Positions 6,431-14,187 of a stretch of 23,927 bases of DNA are shown here, piece by piece. Each line of letters opens with the position of its first letter. Position 1 is the first letter of the stretch. The DNA lies in contig CAAGHJ010000038.1 of the NCBI GenBank assembly GCA_900769635.1, positions 1 through 23,927 of the forward strand, read 5' to 3'. The position numbers were made by a program, and so were the translations under genes. The notes beneath the pieces are model-generated. The model was not told the DNA's origin, did no database searches, and was given only the letters and a program-made list of their open reading frames with translations. This DNA comes from Bacilli bacterium (GTDB taxonomy: Bacteria; Bacillota_I; Bacilli_A; RF39; UBA660).

Positions 6431-8728
6431 ATGGTTAATACGGAAGAAATTACACATTCTTTAAAAGTAATAAAAAGAAATGGAAAAAAAGTAGATTTTG
6501 ACGGTGCAAAAATAGCCGTTGCTATAAAAAAAGGCTTCGATAGCATTGTAAATGAAAACGAAGAAAGCAAGTACACAGAGAAAGATATACAAAAAATATA
6601 TCAAGCCGTAGTAAAAAACATTGAAAAAGAATACAAAAATGAAGATAAAATAAAAATAGAAAGCATTCAAGATATGATCGAGGTTGCTCTTCAAAAATAC
6701 AATTATGAAGATGTATACAAATCATTCTCAGAATATAGAGATAGAAGAAGTCAATCAAGACAAGCCTTTTTAGAGGACAAAAGACTACATAAAATATCTA
6801 AAATATTTGAAGGACTAGTATATAAAAGTTCTACCGAGGACGATACCAAAAGAGAAAATGCCAATATTGACGGAAATTCCTCAATGGGAACAATGCTTCA
6901 ATTAGGAAGTACAATAGGAAAAGAACTAGCCAAAACCTATTTTATGAAAAAGAAATTCGCTGATGCTCACGATAACGGTGATATTCACATTCACGATATG
7001 GACTTCTTACCAATGGGGACAACAACCTGTACACAAATAGATTTAGAAAAACTATTCAAAAACGGTTTTAGCACAGGCCACGGGTACCTAAGAGAACCCC
7101 AAGACATAATGAGCTACTCAGCCCTAGCCGCAATAGCGATCCAATCAAACCAAAATGACCAACACGGAGGACAAAGCATTCCCGCATTTGATTACTATAT
7201 GGCCCCAGGGGTACTAAAAACATTTAAGAAACAATACAAACAAGCAATCCACGAGCTATTAGATTTTGCCGGTTTTGACAATTTCATAAATATGGATAAA
7301 ATAGTCAAAGAGATAGACAAACTAACAAGCATCGAATTTGATGTAGGCGTTCTCGATGGATACGCCAAAGATAGCGATGTTGTCCTCAAAGTATTCCGTA
7401 AAGCTTATGAAGTAGCATACAATAAAACAGATAGAACCACATATCAAGCAATGGAAGCCTTTGTTCACAATCTAAATACAATGCACTCTAGAGCGGGAGC
7501 TCAAGTACCATTTTCATCAGTAAACTTTGGTACAGATACAAGCCCCGAAGGAAGAATGGTTGTGAAAAACTATTTACTATCTGTTAATGCTGGACTAGGA
7601 AAAAACGAAACCCCAATCTTCCCAATATCAATTTTTAAAATAAAAGAAGGCGTTAATTATAATAAGGAAGACCCAAACTACGACTTATTTAGACTCAGTT
7701 GTGAAGTATCAGCCAAAAGACTATTCCCTAACTTTTCCTTCTTAGATTCCCCATTTAACAAAATGTATTATAAAGAAGGAGACTACAGAACTGAAGTAGG
7801 ATATATGGGATGCCGAACAAGAGTACTTGGAAACGTAGTAGATCCCAATAAAGCCATCACTCCTGGAAGAGGTAACCTATCATTCACATCTATTAACTTA
7901 CCAAGACTAGGAATAAAACACGGAATATGCCTTAAAGAAAGAGAAACAACAGATTTAGACGGATTTTTCGAAGAATTAGGCAGTCTTATGGATATGGTTA
8001 AAGACCAATTACTAGAAAGATTTGAAATACAATGCAACAAAAGAATATACAATTTTCCATTCTTACTCGGTCAAGGAAATTGGATAGATAGTGAAAAATT
8101 AAAACCAACTGATAGACTCAGAAAAGTCCTAAAACACGGAACTTTATCAATAGGATTTATCGGTCTTGCCGAATGCTTAAAAGCTCTAACCGGTAAGCAC
8201 CACGGTGAAAGTGAAGAAGCCAATGAACTAGGTCACAAAATAATCAAATTTATGAGAGAAAAATGCGATAAATACTCTGAAGAATACAATCTAAACTTTA
8301 CTTGCCTTGCAACCCCTGCCGAAGGATTAAGCGGTAGATTTGTAAATATAGATAAAGCCATATACGGAAAAATCAAAGGCGTAACCGATAGAGAATATTA
8401 CACAAATTCATTCCACGTTCCAGTATATTACAATATATCTATTGCTAAAAAAATAAAAATAGAAGGCCCATATCACGAATGGACTAATGCAGGCCATATA
8501 AGTTATATAGAATTAGATGGAGATACCACTAAGAATATTGATGCTTTCGAAAAAATAGTAAGATTAATGAAAGAAGCAAATTTCGGATATGGTGCTATAA
8601 ATCATCCTGTCGATAGAGATCCAGTATGCGGATATGTTGGTATCATTGGTGATGTCTGTCCTGGTTGTGGCAGACATGCCGGCGAGGGAGTAAGTGTTGA
8701 AAAACTAAAAGAATTAGGAGGAAAATAA
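6431..8728 (+). CDS. nrdD: Anaerobic ribonucleoside-triphosphate reductase catalytic chain, lacking the glycyl-radical loop
   Basis: Reduces ribonucleoside triphosphates to deoxynucleotides without oxygen, using a glycyl radical that forms a thiyl radical; cytosolic. 765 residues. An ATP-cone sits at about 9-104 (SLKVIKRNGKKVDF). The active-site region shows TTTCTQIDLEKLF with Cys200, SNQNDQHGGQS near 239-249, GCRTRV with Cys461, and GRGNLSFTSINLPRL with Asn482. Near the C-terminus DPVCGY and DVCPGCGR give Cys733, Cys743 and Cys746, a zinc site. A normal NrdD continues from here into RR(I/V)xGYL with the radical glycine; this frame instead ends in GEGVSVEKLKELGGK and TAA. The glycine loop is on the next gene. 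In-frame read-through meets TGA two codons later. Transcribed from the 6370 promoter with nrdG. Confidence 0.95.
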   Translation: MVNTEEITHSLKVIKRNGKKVDFDGAKIAVAIKKGFDSIVNENEESKYTEKDIQKIYQAVVKNIEKEYKNEDKIKIESIQDMIEVALQKYNYEDVYKSFSEYRDRRSQSRQAFLEDKRLHKISKIFEGLVYKSSTEDDTKRENANIDGNSSMGTMLQLGSTIGKELAKTYFMKKKFADAHDNGDIHIHDMDFLPMGTTTCTQIDLEKLFKNGFSTGHGYLREPQDIMSYSALAAIAIQSNQNDQHGGQSIPAFDYYMAPGVLKTFKKQYKQAIHELLDFAGFDNFINMDKIVKEIDKLTSIEFDVGVLDGYAKDSDVVLKVFRKAYEVAYNKTDRTTYQAMEAFVHNLNTMHSRAGAQVPFSSVNFGTDTSPEGRMVVKNYLLSVNAGLGKNETPIFPISIFKIKEGVNYNKEDPNYDLFRLSCEVSAKRLFPNFSFLDSPFNKMYYKEGDYRTEVGYMGCRTRVLGNVVDPNKAITPGRGNLSFTSINLPRLGIKHGICLKERETTDLDGFFEELGSLMDMVKDQLLERFEIQCNKRIYNFPFLLGQGNWIDSEKLKPTDRLRKVLKHGTLSIGFIGLAECLKALTGKHHGESEEANELGHKIIKFMREKCDKYSEEYNLNFTCLATPAEGLSGRFVNIDKAIYGKIKGVTDREYYTNSFHVPVYYNISIAKKIKIEGPYHEWTNAGHISYIELDGDTTKNIDAFEKIVRLMKEANFGYGAINHPVDRDPVCGYVGIIGDVCPGCGRHAGEGVSVEKLKELGGK
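8716..8721 (+). promoter_or_regulatory. Strong ribosome binding site for the glycyl-radical subunit
   Basis: AGGAGG lies within the last codons of nrdD, 9 bases before ATG 8731. It decides that the small downstream frame has its own translation start rather than being only debris of a frameshifted nrdD. Confidence 0.85.
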
Positions 8729-8730
8729 AA

Positions 8731-8913
8731 ATGAAAGAAGAAGTAAGAGAAGTAAAAACTGTAGGGGAAGGCGTAGGTTTTGAAAGAATAAGAAGAATTA
8801 CAGGATATCTAGTAGGAACAACAGATAGATTCAATAACGGAAAAAAAGCCGAAGAAAGAGATAGAGTTAAACACGGAACAGACGGAATACTTCCTTGTGG
8901 ATGCTGTAAATAA
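8731..8913 (+). CDS. Stand-alone glycyl-radical domain of anaerobic ribonucleotide reductase
   Basis: 60 residues. The stretch GFERIRRITGYLVGTTDRF followed by NNGKKAEERDRVKHG is the C-terminal glycyl-radical domain of class III reductases, with the expected radical site at Gly25 in RRITGYL. It would dock into the NrdD barrel and be activated by NrdG. It starts two bases after the nrdD stop, in a different frame, with AGGAGG 9 bases upstream. Its first residues (VGEGVGFERIRRI) echo the end of nrdD (AGEGVSVEKLKEL). The tail GILPCGCCK holds Cys56, Cys58 and Cys59, which I do not know from usual NrdD C-termini; a redox or metal role is conjecture. The nearest functional analogy is YfiD/GrcA, a spare glycyl-radical domain for pyruvate formate-lyase, but here the large chain has no radical glycine of its own. 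Confidence 0.9.
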   Translation: MKEEVREVKTVGEGVGFERIRRITGYLVGTTDRFNNGKKAEERDRVKHGTDGILPCGCCK

Positions 8914-8915
8914 CA

Positions 8916-9467
8916 ATGAAAATAAGACTTGCTAAAGACTTAGATTATGATAGTATCGTTGATGGTGAAGGAATAAGGGCAGTTATCTGGACACAAGGTT
9001 GTATCCATAATTGTCCTTTCTGTCATAATCCCGAAACCCATTCTTTAAATGGAGGATTTTTAACAGATACAAACGACATAATCAAAACCATTAAATCCAT
9101 AGAACATCAGGATGGCATTACCCTATCTGGTGGTGATCCAATGCTTCAAATAGATGCTATATTAGAAATCTGTAAAGCCACTAAGGAAATAGGATTAAAT
9201 ATTTGGGTTTATACCGGCTTCACATTTGATACATTACTAGAAAGAAGTAAAAAAGAAGAGAATCTAAAAGAACTTCTTAAAAATATTGACGTATTAGTGG
9301 ATGGTAAATTTATGATAGAAAAGAAAAGCTATGATGTTATATTCAGAGGCTCCACCAATCAAAGAATTATCGATGTAAAAAAAAGCCTTGAACAAAATAG
9401 ACCCATCGAAGTTGCAAAATATAAACAAGAATTAACAAGGAAGTTTGAACGAAAAACTTATGTTTAA
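8916..9467 (+). CDS. nrdG: Anaerobic ribonucleotide reductase-activating protein (radical SAM)
   Basis: Uses S-adenosylmethionine and a 4Fe-4S cluster to abstract hydrogen from the radical glycine of the reductase; cytosolic. 183 residues. The cluster motif CxxxCxxC is Cys29, Cys33 and Cys36 in TQGCIHNCPFC. SIVDGEGIRAV precedes it, and ITLSGGDPM (SAM contact), VYTGFTFD, VDGKFM and FRGSTNQRIIDV follow, as in NrdG. ATG 8916 is two bases after the stop of the small glycyl-radical gene and has no clear Shine-Dalgarno sequence, so translation is probably coupled to that small gene. This would tie activase output to radical-subunit synthesis. In this locus its target glycine is on the 60-residue protein. 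No clear terminator follows. Confidence 0.95.
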   Translation: MKIRLAKDLDYDSIVDGEGIRAVIWTQGCIHNCPFCHNPETHSLNGGFLTDTNDIIKTIKSIEHQDGITLSGGDPMLQIDAILEICKATKEIGLNIWVYTGFTFDTLLERSKKEENLKELLKNIDVLVDGKFMIEKKSYDVIFRGSTNQRIIDVKKSLEQNRPIEVAKYKQELTRKFERKTYV

Positions 9468-9584
9468 AAAAATAATAAGGATATTAACCGTCTAGTTTAA
9501 AGAAAAGAAACATAAAATATAGTGAAATATAAGTTTTATCTACAAAAAATAAGAAGTTTTTTTCAAACAATTGCATTAAAGTAC

Positions 9585-9614
9585 TTGCGTTATTTAAAAC
9601 AAGTGTGTTATAAT
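9585..9614 (+). promoter_or_regulatory. Promoter of rpmG-efp with extended -10
   Basis: TTGCGT (9585-9590), an 18-base spacer and TATAAT (9609-9614) preceded by TGT (extended -10). ACTTG (9583-9587) and CAAGT (9600-9604) form a dyad across the spacer, a possible operator. Confidence 0.75.
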
Positions 9615-9646
9615 GGTAATAGATTTTATTGAAGGAGGGATTAGAA

Positions 9647-9814
9647 GTGGCTAAAAAAAATGAAAATAGAGTACTTGTTACTTTAGTTTGTGAAGAATGT
9701 AAAAATATGAATTATACAGTTAGTAAAAATAAAAAAAACACTACTGAACGTTTAGAACTTAATAAGTATTGTCCAAAATGTCGTAAGACAACTAAACACA
9801 AAGAAAAAAAATAG
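9647..9814 (+). CDS. rpmG: 50S ribosomal protein L33, zinc-binding form
   Basis: 55 residues from GTG 9647, read as MAKKNENRVLVTLVCEEC. The longer frame from TTG 9629 would run through the ribosome binding site AAGGAGG (9632-9638), so it is rejected. CEEC and CPKC form the four-cysteine zinc site of the C+ type of L33. L33 sits in the large subunit near the E site. The stop is 12 bases before efp; both share a promoter. Codons here are mostly T-ending, as expected for a highly expressed gene. The pairing with efp, rather than with secE/nusG, is unusual. Confidence 0.93.
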   Translation: MAKKNENRVLVTLVCEECKNMNYTVSKNKKNTTERLELNKYCPKCRKTTKHKEKK

Positions 9815-9826
9815 GGAGGTTAGGAA

Positions 9827-10384
9827 ATGATAAACGTAAATGATTTTAAAACCGGTATGACCATTTCCTACGAAGGAAACTTATACCAAGTGCTAGATTT
9901 TCAGCACGTTAAACCTGGTAAAGGTGCCGCTATCGTTAAGGCAAAATTAAAAAATCTTAGAACTGGTTCTATTGCTGAGCAAACATTTAATGCTGGAAGC
10001 AAAGTACCAACTGCACACGTTGATAAAACAAAGATGCAATTTTTATATGCTGACGGAGATAACTATAGCTTTATGAATATGGTTACTTACGAGCAAGTAG
10101 ATATAAATAAAAAACAAATTGAAAATGAAGTCAAATTCTTAAAAGAGGGATTAGAAGTTTTACTATTCTTCTATGAAAGTGAATTATTAGGTATAGAACT
10201 TCCTGAAAAAGTAGACTATACTATAACACAAACTGAACCTGCAGTTAAAGGTAATACTGTTACCGGAGCAACAAAAGATGCAATCATTGAAACTGGTCTG
10301 CTAGTAAAGGTACCTCTTTTCATTGAGAATGGTGAAGAAATTATCGTATCTACCAAAGACGGTAAATACGTTTCAAGAAAATAG
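9827..10384 (+). CDS. efp: Translation elongation factor P
   Basis: Relieves ribosome stalling at proline-rich stretches by binding between the P and E sites. 185 residues, the normal length, with the KOW-like N-terminal domain and two OB domains. The loop HVKPGKGAA carries Lys32, the residue that is modified in many bacteria; the modifying enzymes are not in this window. The C-terminal signature KVDYTITQTEPAVKGNT (about 127-143) and GLLVKVPLFIENGE are clear. The start follows GGGAGG. It is the second gene of the rpmG-efp operon, which ends at the hairpin overlapping its stop codon. Confidence 0.97.
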   Translation: MINVNDFKTGMTISYEGNLYQVLDFQHVKPGKGAAIVKAKLKNLRTGSIAEQTFNAGSKVPTAHVDKTKMQFLYADGDNYSFMNMVTYEQVDINKKQIENEVKFLKEGLEVLLFFYESELLGIELPEKVDYTITQTEPAVKGNTVTGATKDAIIETGLLVKVPLFIENGEEIIVSTKDGKYVSRK

Positions 10385-10414
10385 GTGCATAGAATTTATA
10401 CACCTATTTTATTT
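10381..10414 (+). terminator. Rho-independent terminator of rpmG-efp
   Basis: ATAGGTG/CACCTAT (10381-10387 and 10401-10407), extended by ATA/TAT after one mismatch, then TTTTATTT. The efp stop codon TAG is within the left arm. Confidence 0.8.
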
Positions 10415-10438
10415 ATAATTTAGGAAGGGAATTATATT

Positions 10439-11089
10439 ATGGAAAACAAAACAAATGAAAGAAGATATCACGACTATGAGTTGAGAAAAATCGAAGAATG
10501 CATAGAATCTTATGGCGACGAATTAGGAGAGTTAATTGCTGATAAAATAATAAAAATATATGATGCATTGGTGAATTACATAATAACAACCGAAGAAGAT
10601 GCTATAAAATTAGCCGCTCGCATAAACCCATCAGGAAACGAAAATTTATTTTTTGAACTAAAAACACTAGAATATTTTCAAGCTAGGGTTTGGGAATGCA
10701 GTGCAATGCGTGCTCATACTAAATTAGTAGATGCAACTGCTATTATAAAGAAGTTAACAAGACTAGAAAGAGAATATAGCAAAGGAACAGGAGCTCATGT
10801 CAACTATCTTCGTAGTTTAGAACTAAGGGAGTTAAGAGAAATATTAGATTGCTCAAGAGCAGAAATAGATTTAATTCATAGAAAATATGAACATCACGAT
10901 GGTGAAGAAGAAAAAAAACCAACTCGTGATGATAAAAGAAGAAGTAAATTATTACATTCTTTAATGGTAGAAATAAGTGATGCCTTAGATGAAGAAATTG
11001 GAAGAAGACACTATGAAAATAACAGTAACAAAAACCATAACAAAGCAAGAAGAAAATCAAAGGAAAATAAAAGTTCTACGCAAGTTTAA
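10439..11089 (+). CDS. Hypothetical charged helical protein
   Basis: 216 residues, no family recognised. No signal peptide or membrane helix. The sequence is strongly charged and predicted mostly helical, with a body from about 10 to 160 (LGELIADKIIKIYDALVNYI, then RVWECSAMRAHTKLVDATAI) and a C-terminal Asn/Lys/Arg/Ser tail (about 195-216) that may bind nucleic acid. ATG 10439 is preceded by AGGAAGGGA. It lies between the rpmG-efp terminator and addA, where addB would be expected in Bacillus-like genomes, but it bears no resemblance to AddB. No strong promoter is visible; a TATAAT at about 10416 lacks a good -35. Confidence 0.75.
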   Translation: MENKTNERRYHDYELRKIEECIESYGDELGELIADKIIKIYDALVNYIITTEEDAIKLAARINPSGNENLFFELKTLEYFQARVWECSAMRAHTKLVDATAIIKKLTRLEREYSKGTGAHVNYLRSLELRELREILDCSRAEIDLIHRKYEHHDGEEEKKPTRDDKRRSKLLHSLMVEISDALDEEIGRRHYENNSNKNHNKARRKSKENKSSTQV

Positions 11090-11097
11090 CTTTTTTT
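11069..11097 (+). terminator. Weak terminator or attenuator before addA
   Basis: Seven-base AT-rich stem AAAAGTT/AACTTTT (11069-11075 and 11088-11094) with a 12-base loop, followed by more T. It includes the stop codon of the preceding gene. The low stability leaves it uncertain. Confidence 0.35.
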
Positions 11098-11120
11098 CAT
11101 TTACGAAAGGGGACTAAAAA

Positions 11121-14100
11121 ATGTGGACTAAAGATCAAGAAAGAGCAATTTATGAAAGTGGCACTAATATAATAGTATCTGCCGGAGCCGGAAGTGGAAA
11201 AACAGCTGTACTTAGTGAAAGAGTATTAAAAAAAATCGAAAACGGTACCAACATAAACGAACTACTAATATTAACATTCACAAAAGCAGCCGCCGGAGAA
11301 ATGAAAGAAAGAATAAGAAAAAAAATAAGCAAAAATGAAAATCTCAAAGAACAACTAGATCGTATCGATAGTGCATACATAACAACATTTGATAGCTATG
11401 CTTTATCAATTGTAAAAAAATATCACTATCTTCTTAACATTAGTCATAACATTAGTATCATTGATGAAGGAATCATTAAAATGGAAAAAATAAGATTCCT
11501 AGAAGATATCTTTGAAAATATGTATAAAAACGAAAATAAAGAATTCTTAGAATTTATAGATACTTTCTGTGTTAAAGACGATAAAGAAATATTTAATGCC
11601 ATTTTAGAAATCAGTGATAAAGTAGATATGATTAAAGATAAAAAACAATATTTAGAACAATACTTAATCACTTATTATGATGAAAAATACATAAATAAAA
11701 ACATAAATAATTATGTAGAACTAATCAAAAGCAGTATTAAAGATATAGAAAAATTATTAGATGATATCCAAAACTATATAACTTCCGAACAGTACGAAAA
11801 ATTAAATAATGCTACCCTTAATTTAATAAATAGTGAAAATTATGAAGATATAAAAAACAATATAAATATAAAATTACCAATATTGCGTGGCTTAGATGAA
11901 ACTGCCAAGGAAATAAAAGAAAACATTAGTGATAAAATAAAAGAAATAAAAAACTTATGTTCCTATGAAAATATTACAGAAATAAAAGAAAGTATCCAAA
12001 GTACCTACAATACTTCCAAAATAATTATAGACCTATTAATAAGCCTAAATAAAAAAGTAGAAGAATATAAAAAAAAGTATGATGTCTATGAGTTTAACGA
12101 TATCGCCCTAATGGCCATTAATCTTCTCAAAGAAAATGAGGAAGTCCGCACAGAAGTAAGAGATGGTTTTAAAGAAATATTATTAGATGAATACCAAGAT
12201 ACAAACGATCTTCAAGAAGAATTCATATCCCTAATAAGTAATAACAATGTTTATATGGTTGGTGATATAAAACAGTCCATATATCGATTTAGAAATGCCA
12301 ATCCCTACATTTTCAAAAATAAATACGACAATTATAGTAAGGGAAAAGGCGGAATAAAAATAGACCTAAATAAAAATTTCCGTTCTAGGGAACAAGTAAT
12401 AAATAATATTAATACCATTTTTAATAAAATAATGGATGATGAAATAGGAGGAGCCGATTATATAACTTCCCACCAAATGATCTTCGGGAATACCGCTTAT
12501 AATGAAAAAGGCACCACAGGTGAAAACTATAACTTTGAAATATACAATTACCCCTATAATAGCAAGGAAACAAAATATACCAAAGATGAAATAGAAGCCT
12601 TTATGATATGCAATGACATTAAAAATAAAGTACATAACAAATACAAAATATATGATAAAGATTTAGGAGAAATTCGTGAGTTAAAATATAGCGATATTGT
12701 AATTCTTCTTGATAGAAGTAGTAACTTTGACCTATTCAAAAAAATATTTACTTATAACAATGTTCCCCTAATGGTATATAAAGACGAAAAAATGATCAAT
12801 GACGAAGATATAATTGTTCTTAAAAACACCCTTTCCTTCATAGTAAAAATAAATAATCATCAGTATGATAAAGAATTCTCTTATCTATATACCAGCATCT
12901 CTCGTTCATTCCTATATAAAACCCCTGATGATGTAATTTATAATACCATTCAAAATCGTGAAATCAATAATACTCCCCTCTATAAAATATGTGCAAACAT
13001 AAGCCGAGAAATAAGGACTAAAAGCCTTGCATACATACTAAATAAAGTCGTAAATGACTTCGATTACTATAACAAAATCATAACTATCGGTAATACTGAA
13101 AGTCGCCTCGCCAAACTAGATAAACTATTTGACATTGTGGCCAGTATGAGTAGTATAAACTATAACATAGAAGACTTTATCGAATACCTAAATAACCTAA
13201 TAAATTACGGCTATGACATAACCTACGGTGGGTCAGTAGAAGGAGGCGATGCCGTAAAAATAATGACTATCCATAAATCAAAAGGACTTGAGTACCACCT
13301 CTGTTACTACGCCAATCTTTACAAAAAATTCAATATTGGTGATATGAAAGAAAGATTCATTTACGATAGAAAATACGGCTTTGTAATACCATATTTCAAT
13401 GAAGGAATTAGTGATACCATTTATAAAACACTACTCAAAAAAGACTATATTCTTGAAGAAATATCCGAAAAAATAAGACTATTCTATGTTGCTGTAACTC
13501 GTGCTAAAGAAAAAATGATTATCCTAAATCCCGAAGAAAAAGCAAACAAAACATCTCGTAAGAACTGGCGTAGTTTTAAAAACATAATAAATTACCTAAA
13601 TGATGATTTACAAGAATACCAAACAAATATAAATTTAGATACCATAAACATATCATCAGATTATGACAAATTAAAACAAATAAATTATAAAGATACACTC
13701 GAACTAATAGATGATACCATTTCTGTAAATGAAATAAATCCAAAGTATGAAATAGTCGAAGAAAAACACTATTCCAAAGAAAAAGAAGAAATATTCACCC
13801 CCGAAGAAATAAAAGCCATACAGTACGGTAAAGATATCCATTACCAATTTGAAACAAGCAATTTCTACGATAAAGAAAACCAGCCCCAAAGTATCAAAAA
13901 CTTTCTATCTAATCCCCTTTTTAACAATATAAAAGAAGGAAACATATATAAAGAATACGAATTCATTTATGAAGAAGAAAGCACCATAAACCACGGTATC
14001 ATAGATTTAATGATAGTATATGACAACTACATAGATATAATAGATTACAAATTAAATAATATAGACGATCTAGCATATGATAAACAATTACAAGGCTATA

Positions 14101-14186
14101 AAAAATTCATATCTAGTAAATTTGCAAAAAAAGTAAATACATACTTATATTCAATAATGAGTAATAAATTCAGAAAGGTAGATTAA
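11121..14186 (+). CDS. addA: ATP-dependent helicase/nuclease subunit A (UvrD-like helicase with C-terminal nuclease)
   Basis: Motor and 3'-strand nuclease of the AddAB enzyme that resects double-strand breaks for RecA; cytosolic. 1021 residues, shorter than the approximately 1230 of B. subtilis. Superfamily 1 motifs are in order: Walker A AGAGSGKT (21-28), LTFTKAAAGEMKERI, DEYQDTND (about 356-363), GDIKQSIYRFRNANP, NFRSREQV, IMTIHKSKGLEY (about 714-725) and LFYVAVTRAKEKM. The C-terminal PD-(D/E)XK nuclease is intact: HGIIDLMIVYD, IIDYKLNN (about residue 973) and YDKQLQGYKKF. The start follows AAAGGGG. The stop is one base before the murD ATG. No addB is adjacent, so the partner is either elsewhere or replaced. 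Confidence 0.93.
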   Translation: MWTKDQERAIYESGTNIIVSAGAGSGKTAVLSERVLKKIENGTNINELLILTFTKAAAGEMKERIRKKISKNENLKEQLDRIDSAYITTFDSYALSIVKKYHYLLNISHNISIIDEGIIKMEKIRFLEDIFENMYKNENKEFLEFIDTFCVKDDKEIFNAILEISDKVDMIKDKKQYLEQYLITYYDEKYINKNINNYVELIKSSIKDIEKLLDDIQNYITSEQYEKLNNATLNLINSENYEDIKNNINIKLPILRGLDETAKEIKENISDKIKEIKNLCSYENITEIKESIQSTYNTSKIIIDLLISLNKKVEEYKKKYDVYEFNDIALMAINLLKENEEVRTEVRDGFKEILLDEYQDTNDLQEEFISLISNNNVYMVGDIKQSIYRFRNANPYIFKNKYDNYSKGKGGIKIDLNKNFRSREQVINNINTIFNKIMDDEIGGADYITSHQMIFGNTAYNEKGTTGENYNFEIYNYPYNSKETKYTKDEIEAFMICNDIKNKVHNKYKIYDKDLGEIRELKYSDIVILLDRSSNFDLFKKIFTYNNVPLMVYKDEKMINDEDIIVLKNTLSFIVKINNHQYDKEFSYLYTSISRSFLYKTPDDVIYNTIQNREINNTPLYKICANISREIRTKSLAYILNKVVNDFDYYNKIITIGNTESRLAKLDKLFDIVASMSSINYNIEDFIEYLNNLINYGYDITYGGSVEGGDAVKIMTIHKSKGLEYHLCYYANLYKKFNIGDMKERFIYDRKYGFVIPYFNEGISDTIYKTLLKKDYILEEISEKIRLFYVAVTRAKEKMIILNPEEKANKTSRKNWRSFKNIINYLNDDLQEYQTNINLDTINISSDYDKLKQINYKDTLELIDDTISVNEINPKYEIVEEKHYSKEKEEIFTPEEIKAIQYGKDIHYQFETSNFYDKENQPQSIKNFLSNPLFNNIKEGNIYKEYEFIYEEESTINHGIIDLMIVYDNYIDIIDYKLNNIDDLAYDKQLQGYKKFISSKFAKKVNTYLYSIMSNKFRKVD

Positions 14187-14187
14187 A

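Noticed and set aside
8689..8760. Explaining the nrdD split as a simple sequencing frameshift
   Set aside because: One indel would not account for the strong AGGAGG, the correctly placed ATG and the second GEGV segment. It cannot be fully excluded without reads.
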